Shown: piece by piece, positions 49,484 to 59,930 of the stretch
Layout: every line of letters starts with the position of its first letter
How positions within the stretch are numbered: position 1 is the first letter of the stretch
Assembly (NCBI GenBank): GCA_949130495.1
Contig: CASBWL010000414.1
Coordinates: forward strand, 1,091,001-1,155,000
Reading direction: 5' to 3'
Length of the DNA stretch: 64,000 nucleotides
Source of the DNA: Sambucus nigra
Lineage: Eukaryota > Streptophyta > Magnoliopsida > Dipsacales > Adoxaceae
The notes under the pieces: generated by a model
Told to the model about the DNA's origin: nothing
What the model saw: only the letters and a program-made list of their open reading frames with translations
Database searches by the model: none
Translations under genes and position numbers: made by a program

Positions 49484-49704
49484 GGGTTCGTAGGGTTTGA
49501 TCCGTCCTCAAAATCACGTAGATGCCGGAAAAACTCCACTTTCTCTCTCTTTTCTTCTTCTTTCTCTTCTTCTTTCTTTTTCTCTCTTTCTTTCTTTCTA
49601 TTTCTCTTTCTCTCTTTGGAGAAATAAATCTCCCATAGGCTTATAAGACCTTTCTCCTAAGACACACATCTTTAAATGACAATACACACTTTAAATGACT
49701 CAGT

Positions 49705-51344
49705 AATTCTTCATATTTTCATAAAGCTCTAAGGTAGAAGAACTATGAACATAATATCTGCCTCAATGACAACGTGTTATTAAATTCTGAGCCTCCTCTC
49801 CTCAAAGCCCATTTTGTCAAGAACTTCAGCTCTCTTTATTCTTCCAATCACAAAGAGTCAGGTTTTATTTCATTAATTCCCATATCCACCCCATGTTAAA
49901 TGATGCTGATAACGACTCCCTTATTTTCTTTTTTTTTTCTACCTGCTGGTGATCATATTAGAAACACTGTCTTCATGTTACTTTTTCTGTCTTATATCCA
50001 TGTAGTTGTTGTATACAAATACCTTATACCTTAAGGTGTCCGGACAACCCGGTTGGAGCTTCGAATAAACGTGAGTTGTCTTTGGGTAGCTCGAATCCGG
50101 TGCTGTCGAGACTAGGACTGCCTGCATTTGTCGAGAGTTGGACTACCTGCGTTTGCCTTGGTACACGGTAATTTGTATTGATGGTTAGTTTAGTTCCTAC
50201 TTGTGGTTCATTTTTGTCCTACCTTAGTGTGCTGATTCAAAGTGTCAGCCTTTATTTTGCTAAACGTTCCATATTTGTTTTACCAACCGAACAGTATGTA
50301 CCTGAGTTCTTATATATACAATTGGTAATGGATTTTCATCTATTTATTTAGCTTTTGATTTGTTTGAATAGTATGTAATCGAACAGTATGTACAGAGGCT
50401 AATTTTTTAACTAAGATTTTGTGTTTAGATATTTGACCTTATTTTTCAATTTTTGAACTAATTGTATAGTTTGTTATTTCATATATGTTTTGTAGGATTA
50501 TGGATAGTATTTAAGTTTTTTATACAACCGGTAAGCCATTTTGACTCATAATATAAATTGTTACTGCATGATTTTTTTTTTAATTTCATTAGAAAATTGT
50601 TATTGCTGTTAAATAAGTGAGGCCTCTTGCTTGATGTCTCAAAAATAGAATTTTGCAGAATCAAAAGGGACTACCAAAAAAGCTAAAGAAGATTCATTTT
50701 CGTCTTGGCTTAAACTCAACTGGTACTCATGAGGTTGAGGGACTTAGTGCACCGAAGTATGAAGCTGTAAGATGTGCGCAAAAACTCACCGCCAAGATGG
50801 ATAGACCATTAGCAAGGCAGTTCAGTTGTCATACGCGAAGTTGAATATTTAAGTATGCTTATGGTTAACTCGAGAAAGAGAAAGCTACGGAGAAGAAAAT
50901 AATCGTAATGTTTTCTGGAGTAATTTACATGGCTATCGATTCTGAAATACGGAGACTACATAGCTCAGACATATGGGTTTTATCTCTCTGCTTTGGGTCA
51001 CATTTTTATTCTTCTTTCTTTAATTTTTACCTCCTTTTATATTGGGACCATGTAGCAACAAATTATATTCGTGTTATAGAGTTCATGTCGCATAAAATAT
51101 GTGAGTAAATTTTTGTGGTTGGAGGGGTTGGATTTTATTATTGATCCAAATTTAGAATTAATAATAGTATACTTGGTATTTTTGTTCTTAAACATGGTGG
51201 ATTGTCTCATAATCAAAGGAAATTCTGTCCAATTTTTTTAATTAATAGGTTCTCACCATAGGTTATTTAAAAATAAAATTAAACGCAGTGAACTAAATGC
51301 GGCGTATGGTCCTATCAACAACATACACTTTCGAAAATTATCAT
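49705..51344 (+). other. Helitron right segment, no recognisable gene
   Basis: 1.6 kb of sequence with short open frames only. Stretches near 50035-50180 (repeated ACTGCCTGC/ACTACCTGCG words with 'gtcgaga') and 50655-50840 have a more coding-like composition than their surroundings and could be remnants of captured exons. No domain is recognised. Confidence 0.4.
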
Positions 51345-51368
51345 CGTGCCTTTAGGCACGGGCATACC

Positions 51369-51372
<4 letters not shown>
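51345..51372 (+). repeat. Helitron 3' terminal hairpin and CTAG end
   Basis: A 6-bp stem CGTGCC/GGCACG with TTTA loop (51345-51360), 8 nt, then CTAG at 51369-51372. This is the canonical 3' end needed for rolling-circle termination. Confidence 0.85.
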
Positions 51373-51447
<75 letters not shown>

Positions 51448-52743
51448 GGTCATGTGTACTATATATATCATTTATAAATGTTTGTGTGTGTAATATTTGT
51501 ATTCATGCATACCCATTCTAGTGTTATCATGGGAGGTTGCACAACGTGGGACAATCCCCTGGTTAGAAAATGCAGGGCGAGTATAGTCCTCGGGTCATAG
51601 GGTCTGAGAGAGGGGTGAGACGTCTTGGGTATGAGTATGTCTCATTTCAAGTGGGAACTATGGCCGCGTCCAATACAGTTGTTTTTTTTATTCGGGGATC
51701 GTACCGTGTCATTATGCCGGTTGGATGAGCATACCCATAGATGATAGAATTTTAGAGAAGAACCAATGAGTTCCTACTCATGGGGATAGTTATATATATA
51801 CGACATGTATGTGTGAACGTTATAGTATGATATTACATATATATGGTACATTTTTATACGAGTGGATACATGATGAGAATCGTATAAATTATATCTCATG
51901 CTAATGTTATATGGTATCAAATGAGAAATGATTTAAATAAGTTAGTGTGATTAATAAGTTATAAAAATGTATACTAAACTCACTCGGGATGGAGTAGTGG
52001 GAAGAGTAGGATATGTACATATTTATGACAAGACTAGTTATGGGATAGATAGCTAAATTGGTAATATAGAGGTACGTTAGGTGTGCACATTAGTGGAGGG
52101 GTGAGGTAGTCATCAAGAGAGTGTGTGGAACTAACTTAAATATTAACATCTTCATGCATTCTAATTTAGTGCAATTAAATTCACTAGCTAAATATTTTCA
52201 AAATATCGGTGTTAAAACCCTTGCTATAATTTTTTTAAACCTTTTAGGTGCCCACCCACAGGGACATCGGTAATGTTCTATTCCATGTTCATGCAACTGT
52301 GACATATGTGGATGTTGCAGGACTTTTACTTAGCCTCTTCAGTCAATTCATTCCTAGAGTAAGATGGAATCAGTATTCCATTTAGGAATGTCTCCCTAGT
52401 TGTGCCATTTTATTTCAGTTAGATGATGTATTCAGTTATTCCTCTTGTGGTTTATTTTTGGCACTTGATTTGTATTTGGTGGCTGTCTTGATTAGGATTA
52501 TATTTACTCCTCTATTATATTACTGATGATGTGATTGTGTGAATGGGTAAGTATATAATCTTTCGTATGTTGTTTGAGATGTTAAATGAAAAGATGAAAT
52601 TTGGCACCATGTCTTCTGAATCCTAGATGCTTAGTAAGTTTTAAAAAGTTTTCTTAAGTGATGCTAAGAATGATACATATGAGATTCTTGTTTAATTTGA
52701 TATAGGACTGATCGCCCGGTATTTTATTCAGCGAGGTGTCACA
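51373..52743 (+). repeat. Family A LTR, copy 3, right part
   Basis: Starts in a (GT)n(TA)n run (51373-51444) and then aligns with copy 1 from about 11327 to its end at 12626 (for example GCATACCCATTCTAGTG near 51507). It ends GGTGTCACA at 52743, directly before the right ACCTT duplication. It completes the LTR begun at 24290. Confidence 0.85.
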
Positions 52744-52748
52744 ACCTT
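52744..52748. repeat. Target site duplication ACCTT, right copy
   Basis: Exact match to 10477-10481, closing the 42-kb stack. Confidence 0.85.
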
Positions 52749-54175
52749 GAACCTAAAGCTCTGATACCATTTCTAATTTCCCATCCATACCCATGGTCAG
52801 GTCGATCCGACCCGACATTAGGTGTGAAGTTCAATTAACATCCTATCTACTAATTCTGTTTTATTTTAATTAATGTTTCACTTGTTTAGTAAACAATTCA
52901 AATTTTGAAACCAAACTACGTGAGGGACCCATGGGGATAACTACGAAGTCTAAGCATTCAGAGATACTAACATAAAATAAAAGAGATGACTTACCCTTAT
53001 AACTCTCTCAAAATACAAAACCGCAACCAGCTTCCCGTAACAAAACGAGGGAGTGAGCCGATTGCTAAGTGAGTAATATACAAAATGCAGTATAAAATTG
53101 CACAACAGAAAGAAGACTCCAGTCATTATACCTATGTGCGCATGCAACTACCTTATGTATGTATATATATATATACACATACACACACACACAGACACAC
53201 ACACACACATACACACACATGCATATATATACATATACTTAATGCACGAAACAATCTTACTTGGTTTGAAAGAAAGCCATTTCTTTACCGAAATTGCCCT
53301 TTTAATTATAACCAATCCACATTAGTATTTTCATCGAAGATTCCCCTTTCAACACGCGTGAACACCGTGTTAGAAAATATGTATTTCGCCTTTAAAAACA
53401 TTTTACAACACATCCTTACGCTAATTATGGGTTTAAACACTTAGGTTGCTTAACCACCCATTTACCCACTTATTTATCCCTTCCTTAACCTTATGGACAT
53501 TAATCGATGACATTTACTTTTCCATTTCACTTTTATCGGAACATTTATTAATTCATTCTACTTAGGTTATCTTAACACATTTTCACCACAAAACCCATTT
53601 CTTGACATGTTCCTTATTCCTCTATCTTTTTCTCAAAATCTCCAAATAACCGCCTACTTTAACGAACTTTATACCTCTAACTACGCGCACCCGATGCTTT
53701 GGCCAATGATTTTGGGTTTTTCAAACCAGGACTTCGGGTCCTCCTCAACTTTTCCTATGTCATTCGATTTCTTTTTAATGTTTCTTTAACACTTTGCAAA
53801 TGTCCACATTATTCTGCCTTTCCTTTTACCCAACTGAAGCCAAATCTAGGGTTTCACCCTAACTTGTGTCACTCTTTGAAAATCACCATTTCATGTCCTT
53901 TACACTTTAGCCTTGATTGTATTCCAAACATCATGTTCGTTAGGACTATCATGGGTAACACCATTTCCAACAATATATTTCATAAAAATATTCTACTTTA
54001 AGTAAAATTACCATTTTACCCTTAAAAGTGCGACTGTGTGATATTGATTTAAATTCAATTCGCAAGTTTCCAAGAACCTTTATTTAATTAGAGTCTACTT
54101 TTAAATCAAATAAATAAAGCTCTTAAACATGCATCAAAATCATCCCATCAAATAAAGCATGGAACACAGTAAATA
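52749..54175 (-). repeat. Minus-strand LTR remnant with PBS
   Basis: The minus strand carries TGGTATCAGAGC at 52758-52769, a tRNA-iMet type PBS, so an LTR should lie to its right and the internal region to its left (continuing at 10476 once the stack is removed). AAGGGTAAGTCATC on the minus strand near 52983-52996 looks like a GT splice donor in a leader. Near 54005-54030 the minus strand has AAGGGTAAAATGGTAATTTTAC, a string also found in the Tekay LTR. The LTR boundary beside the PBS is worn (no clear CA end). A TA/CA microsatellite spans about 53155-53240. Confidence 0.45.
53155..53240. repeat. TA/CA microsatellite
   Basis: Mixed TA and CA dinucleotide runs. The two overlapping open frames here are products of the repeat. 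Confidence 0.95.
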
Positions 54176-55142
54176 TGCTGAGACACAGATTTCAGGAAAA
54201 CACCCATTTCGGGTAAAACCTTTATTTCACTACAAATATACAAATTGCAACTTACAATTAAATAGAGAAATATGCAATGGATCAACGCGCAGCTAACCCA
54301 CAAAGACACGCAGTCTTGAACTCAGCAGGAGAATACATGCAGCACCCTCCAAGGACTCGCAGCCCAAACAACAAAGGAAGAACCGCAGCTCTCCTCAATG
54401 ACACGCAACCATAACACTTTGTAGAGACTCCCTCAGCAATGACACGCAGCCCTCGGTTGCAAACATCTCCCCATAAAGGTTGAACAACAGTAAAACTTGT
54501 GTTCTAGGGTTCCAAAAGATTCACAAAAGCAATTGGGATTTTTGTGTGTGAATCAAAAAGATGTTTGGCACATCAGAAATTAAAGTCTTGTTGTGTTTGT
54601 ACTCTTAGAAATGTTTTCTCAAAGACTTGAAGAAATACACCCTCGGAATAGGTATATATATATAGGATAATTAAGTTGGTGGATAAAGAACTCACGAAAC
54701 TGATCAAGTTTATCCCAGGCGGACCGGTCCGGCTAGGAGGTGGATCGGTCCGACCTCGGATCGATTCTTTTTAAAATAGGCTTTATCGGTTCGCTACCAG
54801 TCCGAGGTCTACTGGATATTCAACAAGGCAGATCGGTTCGGGTATAGGGAAGACCGGTCCGGAGGCGGATCGGTCCGGTATAGAGGCAGATCGGTCCGGA
54901 GGTCCAGAAAAATTAAAATTCTTCTAATTTCTATAATAAACATTTTATGAAAATTTCCCAATACTAAGTATGAACTTTAAGGAACTTAAAAACAAAACTT
55001 TACCAAGTTCATTCTCACAGAGGCTATGATGTTGAAGAAGCTTTGATATTCGAATCCGTTGATGTAGATGCGATCTTAAATTTCTTCAACAGTGTAACGA
55101 CATACGACATACAAATTGATAATGGACAAAAATGTCCTTACA
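54176..55142 (-). repeat. Copia-type LTR (967 bp), minus strand, probable 3' LTR
   Basis: On the minus strand it runs from TGTAAGGACATTTTTGTCC (55142) to GTCTCAGCA (54176), with TG...CA ends and a polypurine tract (GGGGGAGATTT, 55143-55153) just before it. A TATA box (TATATATATATA, about 54652-54663) lies mid-LTR. The end matches the plus-strand LTR fragment at 5127-5170. An ACCGGTCCGG palindrome cluster sits at 54721-54905, upstream of the TATA box in U3. Confidence 0.7.
54721..54905. repeat. Palindrome cluster, (A/T)CCGGTCCGG / GATCGGTCCG core
   Basis: About seven copies of GGACCGGTCCGG, GGATCGGTCCGG and GATCGGTTCG, 15-40 bp apart. ACCGGT and CGGACCG are palindromic or nearly so. Same general architecture as the gypsy LTR clusters but in a copia LTR. 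Confidence 0.9.
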
Positions 55143-55870
55143 AATCTCCCCCTATGTCTATGTCGGTACATACATAAAAAATATCCAAATTATCAACTAA
55201 TGACCTATAAAAATCTACCCTCCCATGAACACTAAAGATGGAAAGATACAAATGTTTAAATCTTCATCGTTTGTTCTTCAATCTTCAACAATCATCAAAT
55301 CTCAAAACTTTTCTCATCACGGTGTGCAACATATTGATCTTCAATCTTCATACCTACACACACGAGACAAAGCAAATACCACGTGACATATCGAGTTTGA
55401 AATGAGATAAACATAGATACCAATTTATTATAAAAGCATAAACTAAATCTCAAAAACTCCCCCAAAATTCAAACTCCCCCATAATATGATAATTCTTTCT
55501 CCCCCTTTTTATGATGTCCCCAAATAGACAAATGAGAAGAATGAATAAAATAAGTACAATCGGGGTGTCACGGTACACAAAACGGGGAATCAAATAATAT
55601 GGTAAACGAGCTCTTGCGAGGAGATGCTCAAACAAATCTTCACAAACTATTTTTGAATTTTTTAAATTTTTCGTACAAAAATAAGATACCAATTTGAACA
55701 AATATGATATAAAAATCACACCATGGATTTAGACTCAAACAACCAAGTCATGGAAATGGAATGAATGGGTGTAAACACATTCGATAGGTAAATCAACTCA
55801 ATCAATCATATGTGCACGATGCATATGTGTACTCCTAACGAATGAACATCAAAAGTATCCTTAGGTGTAA
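55143..55870 (-). mobile_element. Copia 3' internal fragment, minus strand
   Basis: Read on the minus strand it has several G-runs (GGGGGAGTTTG near 55470, AAAAAGGGGGAGAAAG near 55500-55515, and the PPT), typical of the region after RNase H in SIRE/Maximus-like copia elements. The plus-strand copia element has a similar GGGGGAG at about 63888. No pol domain remains and the upstream part is missing, so the element is truncated. Confidence 0.5.
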
Positions 55871-56180
55871 AGATTATTGAATTTAGATGACATCGTCTTA
55901 TGCAAATCAACAAATCAAAGTCAAAATGATTTCCACCCCAATAACGTCCAAAACTATTTAGTGCGGTTTCGAGAACTTTTCAAAGGACGTGCAAACCCAT
56001 TGATGTATCCATCCAAAACTCCCTCATATATAATAATGCAATTATTTATATCTGAAGAGGTTGAATAATGCAATTATCCAAATCCGAATATAATTATACA
56101 AATCCGAATATCAATGGGAGTTTTGGATTATAATAATGCAATTCTTAAACCCCATAAGCTTAAGGATTGGCAAGTCGAGA
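55871..56180. other. Unassigned stretch with repeated 'aatccgaatat' words
   Basis: No gene. The words AATGCAATTAT and AAATCCGAATATAAT recur (56036-56145) and relate to the arms of the foldback at 56281-56467. Confidence 0.5.
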
Positions 56181-56212
56181 ATTTTGAGGACGAAATTCCC
56201 TAAGGAGGGAAG
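56181..56212 (+). promoter_or_regulatory. Chromovirus 3' end motif and polypurine tract
   Basis: ATTTTGAGGACGAAATTCC followed by TAAGGAGGGAAG is the same arrangement as just before the Tekay 3' LTR. It marks the end of another gypsy internal region, and an LTR should start near 56213. Confidence 0.65.
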
Positions 56213-57700
56213 TTTTTAGTACCCTTCCATAACATTTCATTTATTTTCCTGCATACGTTGAACTAAAATAAGAACCTTGCGATTTGGATAATTATAACGG
56301 GGATTATATTCGGATTTGACTACTTTTGGAGGCTTGATGATATTAATGGAAGGTGTGGAGTAAAATTGGAGAAAAATTAAAGATAATCCCCATTATAATT
56401 GCGTTATTCAACAATCTCCCAAAAGTAGTCAAATCCGAATATAATCCCCGTTATAATTATCCAAATCTGAATATAATCCCCGTTGCATTTGAGATTTAAT
56501 TCTTCATAATATAGGGGTGTGTGAGTTAAATCCCTTTAAAACAAATTCCATAATTTTTGTGATATTTTGAATAATTTCTAAGATTTTTTAAAATAATTTT
56601 TAGAAATTTAAATTGGCTTTTACAAAGTTTGTGGGATGATTTGTAAATTCATTAAGCGATTAAAAACTTTCTTGGGTAGAAACCAAATGCGCTTGATAAT
56701 TGTGTGGGTACAAATTTTATTATTGTAAGTTCAAAAACACGCGTGTTATATGCCATAATATCCTTACACGTGTTAATCTCACAATGGTTGGATTTGTCTT
56801 TTCTTGCCCTCAAATAGTAGTGTTTGATTGTGAACCGTTGAATCATTATAATCTATGGCCTGCATGCATTCTTACCCGATCCTTGTGTTTTCGTTTAAAT
56901 GAATGAGAGGTTTTATAGTTCAAGTGCACTCTTAGCCATCATATTTACCTTGATCATTTGAGGCTTAATTGCGACCATTCATTTGCTTCGAAGTTCCAGG
57001 GGCTTGCATGGCTTAGTATAAATACATGCCTTATGTGCTGCGATTACAATATTTTTCTTACCTCACTTCTGAGAGAAAATAAAGAGAGAAGAGGGAGAGA
57101 GACAGAGAAAGAGAAAAAAGAAGAGAGAAAAATAAAACCCTAAACTAAAATCCATCCAAATCTGACTAGAAAAATATTTTTGAGAGTTTGTTAGTTCGAG
57201 AATTGTGAAGATCATTCTTCTTCTATCCTTAATCTCTTTTCCAACTTAATCATAACACTTTGATCTCATTTTCTCTCATAGAAAACTGAGATTGACATTC
57301 TGTGATACATTCCACGTTTATATCTCTTTGTTTTGATTTATTATTTCTAGAAATCATAGTTTTGTTATATGTTTTCAACTATTATGTTTTCAAACCCTAA
57401 AACCAACATAACGGTTTCTGATTTTAGTTTCTTTGAACATTCAGACTCAGATCTAGTTTAACATCTCAATTGGGGATTTACACTTTCACATATTTCCTAT
57501 TTTTTGAAATATATTGTATATTTTCAAAATAAAAGAGTGTTTAGGATATTGGATCGTGTTTATAACTAGATTCCCTCTTGATCTGTGGATATATTGAAAG
57601 ATCCAAAGTCTAATAGTTTTGATTAAAATGATTTTGGAAATCTTTACATATTTGTGATCTTTTTGTAACTTAATTAGTATCATGTCCATAACTAAGTGCT
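56213..57700 (+). repeat. Gypsy LTR remnant with TATA box and leader
   Basis: Follows the polypurine tract. It contains the foldback at 56281-56467, a TATA box (GTATAAATAC, about 57015-57024) and a GA-rich leader (57070-57130) then AAAACCCTAAAC. Neither the right boundary nor a PBS was found. The last part may already belong to the copia LTR. Confidence 0.5.
56281..56467. repeat. Foldback: 52-bp inverted repeat, 83-bp loop
   Basis: Arm 56281-56332 and arm 56416-56467 are near-perfect reverse complements. Fragments of the arm (ATAATCCCCATTATAATT, AATATAATCCCCGTTG) also occur in the loop and after the right arm. RNA from here would form a strong hairpin. Confidence 0.9.
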
Positions 57701-58274
57701 TGTGAGTTGCATGCATGTGATTTAGAGAACATAACCACTTACACCTTCATACTACTACACCGAAAAGTGTTGGTATTGAGATCTTGGACTTTTGAGTCAA
57801 TGTAAAGTGAAAAGGAGTGGAGTTACAAAGATAAGAGAACATCAACAACATCAGAGCCACGAGAGAAGTCAAATCATGTAGAGTAGTTGGTACATTTATG
57901 AACTTAGAATTAGGTCTCATTACGTGTCTTGATTGTTTTATAGTTTGTAAACCGTTACTCCATATTAGTGAATTTTTACTTTTGAGGTGTAGAGACCTCC
58001 GTGGATTTTTCCCTAATTTGATGGGGTTTTACCACGTTGAAATTGTTCTTGTATACTTCCTCTTTCGCTCATCCCTTTCTTGAGGTTGTGTTGATTGAAG
58101 TTCCTTATAATTTTTGGTTTTCAAAACTAGTAAACCTATACATTAAATAACTTGTTCATATTGTTTTACACATTTTGTGTTAAAAATTTGTTTTAAGAAA
58201 AAAGTTTCTTCAACAAACTGTTCGGGGTCATTTACATAGTTTAGTCTCAAGCGACTTAAGTGGTTCTTTTTTCA
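57701..58274 (+). repeat. 5' LTR (3' part) of the plus-strand copia element
   Basis: The right boundary (TTCTTTTTTCA, 58274) is set by the PBS 2 nt later. The text before it (GAGACCTCCGTGG, TTCTTGTATACTTCC) resembles copia U5. The left boundary is not determined. TGTTGGTATTGAG near 57768 is one candidate. Confidence 0.45.
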
Positions 58275-58276
58275 AT

Positions 58277-58288
58277 TGGTATCAGAGC
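58277..58288 (+). promoter_or_regulatory. Primer binding site of the copia element
   Basis: TGGTATCAGAGC, tRNA-iMet type, followed by a 58-nt leader to the gag ATG at 58347. Confidence 0.9.
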
Positions 58289-58346
58289 TTTGGGTTTTCA
58301 AAATTCTTTAGATCTTGGGTTTCTAAAAAAATTTTTGAAAAAAATT

Positions 58347-59930
58347 ATGGACGATAAATTTGAGGGACTAGGTAACCTATCCAAGCTCTCTCTCTTTATT
58401 GGAACCAACTTTCCTTACTGGAAGGTAAGGATGGTTTCCTTCATCTAAGGAACATTGGGAGAAGATGTCTTGGAAGTTATTGAAATTGTTACACTTTTCC
58501 TACTAAACCAGTCGCTGAAGGAAGTACTGTGAGAATTATAAAGTTACTAAGTGAATTCACTAAAGAAGAGAAAAAAACTTTTCATACAAACAACAAAGGC
58601 AAAAATGCCATATTCATGTCTGTTAATGAACACGAATTTAAGAGGATGTCATTATGTTCTACCTCTAAGGAAGCATGGAACACCCTAGTGACTGCACATG
58701 AGGGTGATACTAGAGTTAAAGATGATAAAACACAAATGTTAATTCAGTAGTACGACACCTTAATCATGACTGAGACTAACTCATTTTATGAGTTCTATAT
58801 TAGACTGATGCACATTGTGACCAAATTGCATGCTAATGGTATTGTTTATGATATAAAGGAAATTGTCTCTAAAATACTAAGATCACTTCCACAAAAATTT
58901 GATAATAAGAGATATGTAATTGAGGAGTTGGATGATCAAAATCTCACACCTGAACTCCTCAGTAGAAAATTTAAAAATGTGGAAATGGAATTAGAATTTA
59001 AGAAGTGATTAACCCAGTCCCAAAAGAATCAGTCTGCCTCCAATCTTGTTTTTTCATCTATGTTGACCACACCTGAACTTAGCATACCTAAGAATGACTT
59101 AGACTCTGATGAGGACTGTTACTTTGGATAATCAGATTGCTTTAATTACTAAATAGTTTAAGAAAATTGTGAACTTTTGAAATAAAATAGCAAAAAGACA
59201 AGGCAAACCTACTTATCCAAACCAATCTAATAATAGTCCTCATGAGAGAAGACAAGACAAACACCAGGCTGAGAATCACAAGACCCTCGAGAGAGACATT
59301 AAAAATATTGAATGTTATAGATGTGGGAAGTTAGGACACATGGCTAGTGACTGTAGAGTTAACTTAGACAAAATTCAAAAGCATAACAAAGATCATCTAA
59401 GCAAGACATGGGATGACTCAAGTGACTCTAAAAATGATGAACCTGAGTCATCTAACACTTTTGACCCTTGTATGTCATTATTTGCTAAGATAATCTACAT
59501 TAATGATGAGGAATCTGATCATGCTATGTTAACTGATACTATGCTTACTATTTTATCTACCTTATTTCTTGGGAATGCTTATCATGCTTCAAATACTGTG
59601 TGTGTGAGTCAAATGGAATGCTCAAATATTGATGTCAATGGGTGTGTGAGTCATAAAAATGAACTGCTAGGGGACACTGCAGACTGCACACTTAGTGACT
59701 CTGACAATGATGACCTTCCTGACATTCACAAATTGTACACAAATACTCTGAAGAAAAGCACTAGGGTTGAATATATTATCAAGGATGTTACGAAGAAGAT
59801 AGAAATCCTAAATCAGATGATCAAACAGAATGCTGAAGAGTATACTACTCAATGTCTAACTCATGAGAATAAAACCAAAAATTTTGAACAAATAATGAAA
59901 GATTTGTCTAACTCAAATGAAATTCTATAA
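58347..59930 (+). pseudogene. gag: Copia gag, broken
   Basis: Starts MDDKFEGLGN at 58347. The gag domain is recognisable (LFIGTNFPYWKVRM, SKEAWNTL, RSLPQKFD, ELLSRKF equivalents) across at least three frames between 58347 and 59008. A CCHC zinc knuckle, C-Y-R-C-G-K-L-G-H-M-A-S-D-C, lies at 59313-59354 (ECYRCGKLGHMASDC). The following acidic and Ser-rich, coiled-coil-like part (59355-59930) is a typical SIRE gag C-terminal extension. Stops at 58446-58448, 58748-58750, 59006-59008 and 59928-59930 separate the pieces. Gag would form the particle. Confidence 0.85.

Larger units (their letters stand above)
29710..49704 (-). mobile_element. Gag-only LTR retrotransposon (TR-GAG-like), minus strand
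   Basis: Two long LTRs (29710-33276 on the left; 35562-38140 plus 48943-49704 on the right, split by the Tekay element) flank only 2.3 kb of internal DNA. That DNA holds a PBS, a gag gene with a zinc knuckle, a non-coding tail and a polypurine tract. No protease, RT or integrase is present and there is no room for them. This matches the TR-GAG class of plant elements. Gag resembles the Tekay gag here (both start MPP and share HPPEF and WWES words), so a Tekay/Del partner probably mobilised it. The right LTR has lost about 230 bp of its outer end, so no target duplication can be checked. Confidence 0.8.
48943..49704 (-). repeat. 5' LTR of the gag-only element, part 2, truncated
   Basis: Continues the LTR after the Tekay insertion and aligns with 32320 to about 33045. 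Similarity stops at about 49704. The final 230 bp (U3 outer end) and any flanking duplication are missing. It holds eight CGAATCGATTCG palindromes (48998-49204), the intact GC donor GAGGCAAGT on the minus strand (49475-49483) and a CT-rich leader tract (49541-49620). Confidence 0.85.
26010..51372 (+). mobile_element. Helitron, interrupted by nested LTR elements
   Basis: The 3' end is diagnostic: hairpin CGTGCC-TTTA-GGCACG at 51345-51360, then GGCATACC and terminal CTAG at 51369-51372, with T as the next host base. No target duplication is expected, because Helitrons insert between A and T. The 5' end is blurred by the (TA)n repeat. TATAATAAAGTAAAAAAC near 26007 resembles Helitron starts, but the leading TC is not visible. 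After subtracting the nested element 29710-49704, the Helitron is about 5.4 kb. No Rep/helicase sequence is recognised, so it is probably non-autonomous. Its internal sequence may be captured host DNA. Confidence 0.7.
10482..52743 (+). mobile_element. Nested stack: three-LTR family A array with inner insertions
   Basis: The base element reads LTR (10482-12626), internal, LTR (18750-20927), internal, LTR (24290-about 26009 plus 51373-52743). It is bounded by a perfect ACCTT duplication. Its internal regions carry a post-PBS leader similar to the Tekay element here but no gag or pol, so it is a LARD-like non-autonomous gypsy derivative. An LTR-internal-LTR-internal-LTR array sharing one target duplication is expected from unequal recombination between LTRs of sister copies. 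Inside lie a solo LTR, a Helitron, a gag-only LTR element and a Tekay chromovirus. By eye the first two LTRs differ by about 15%, so this is the oldest layer. Confidence 0.8.

Noticed and set aside
51373..52743. Fourth independent family A LTR fragment
   Set aside because: Its length and breakpoint complement the 24290 fragment and the ACCTT duplication closes after it, so it is the second half of LTR copy 3.
53085..53444. 119- and 75-codon frames with His/Thr repeats
   Set aside because: Produced by a TA/CA microsatellite in two frames.
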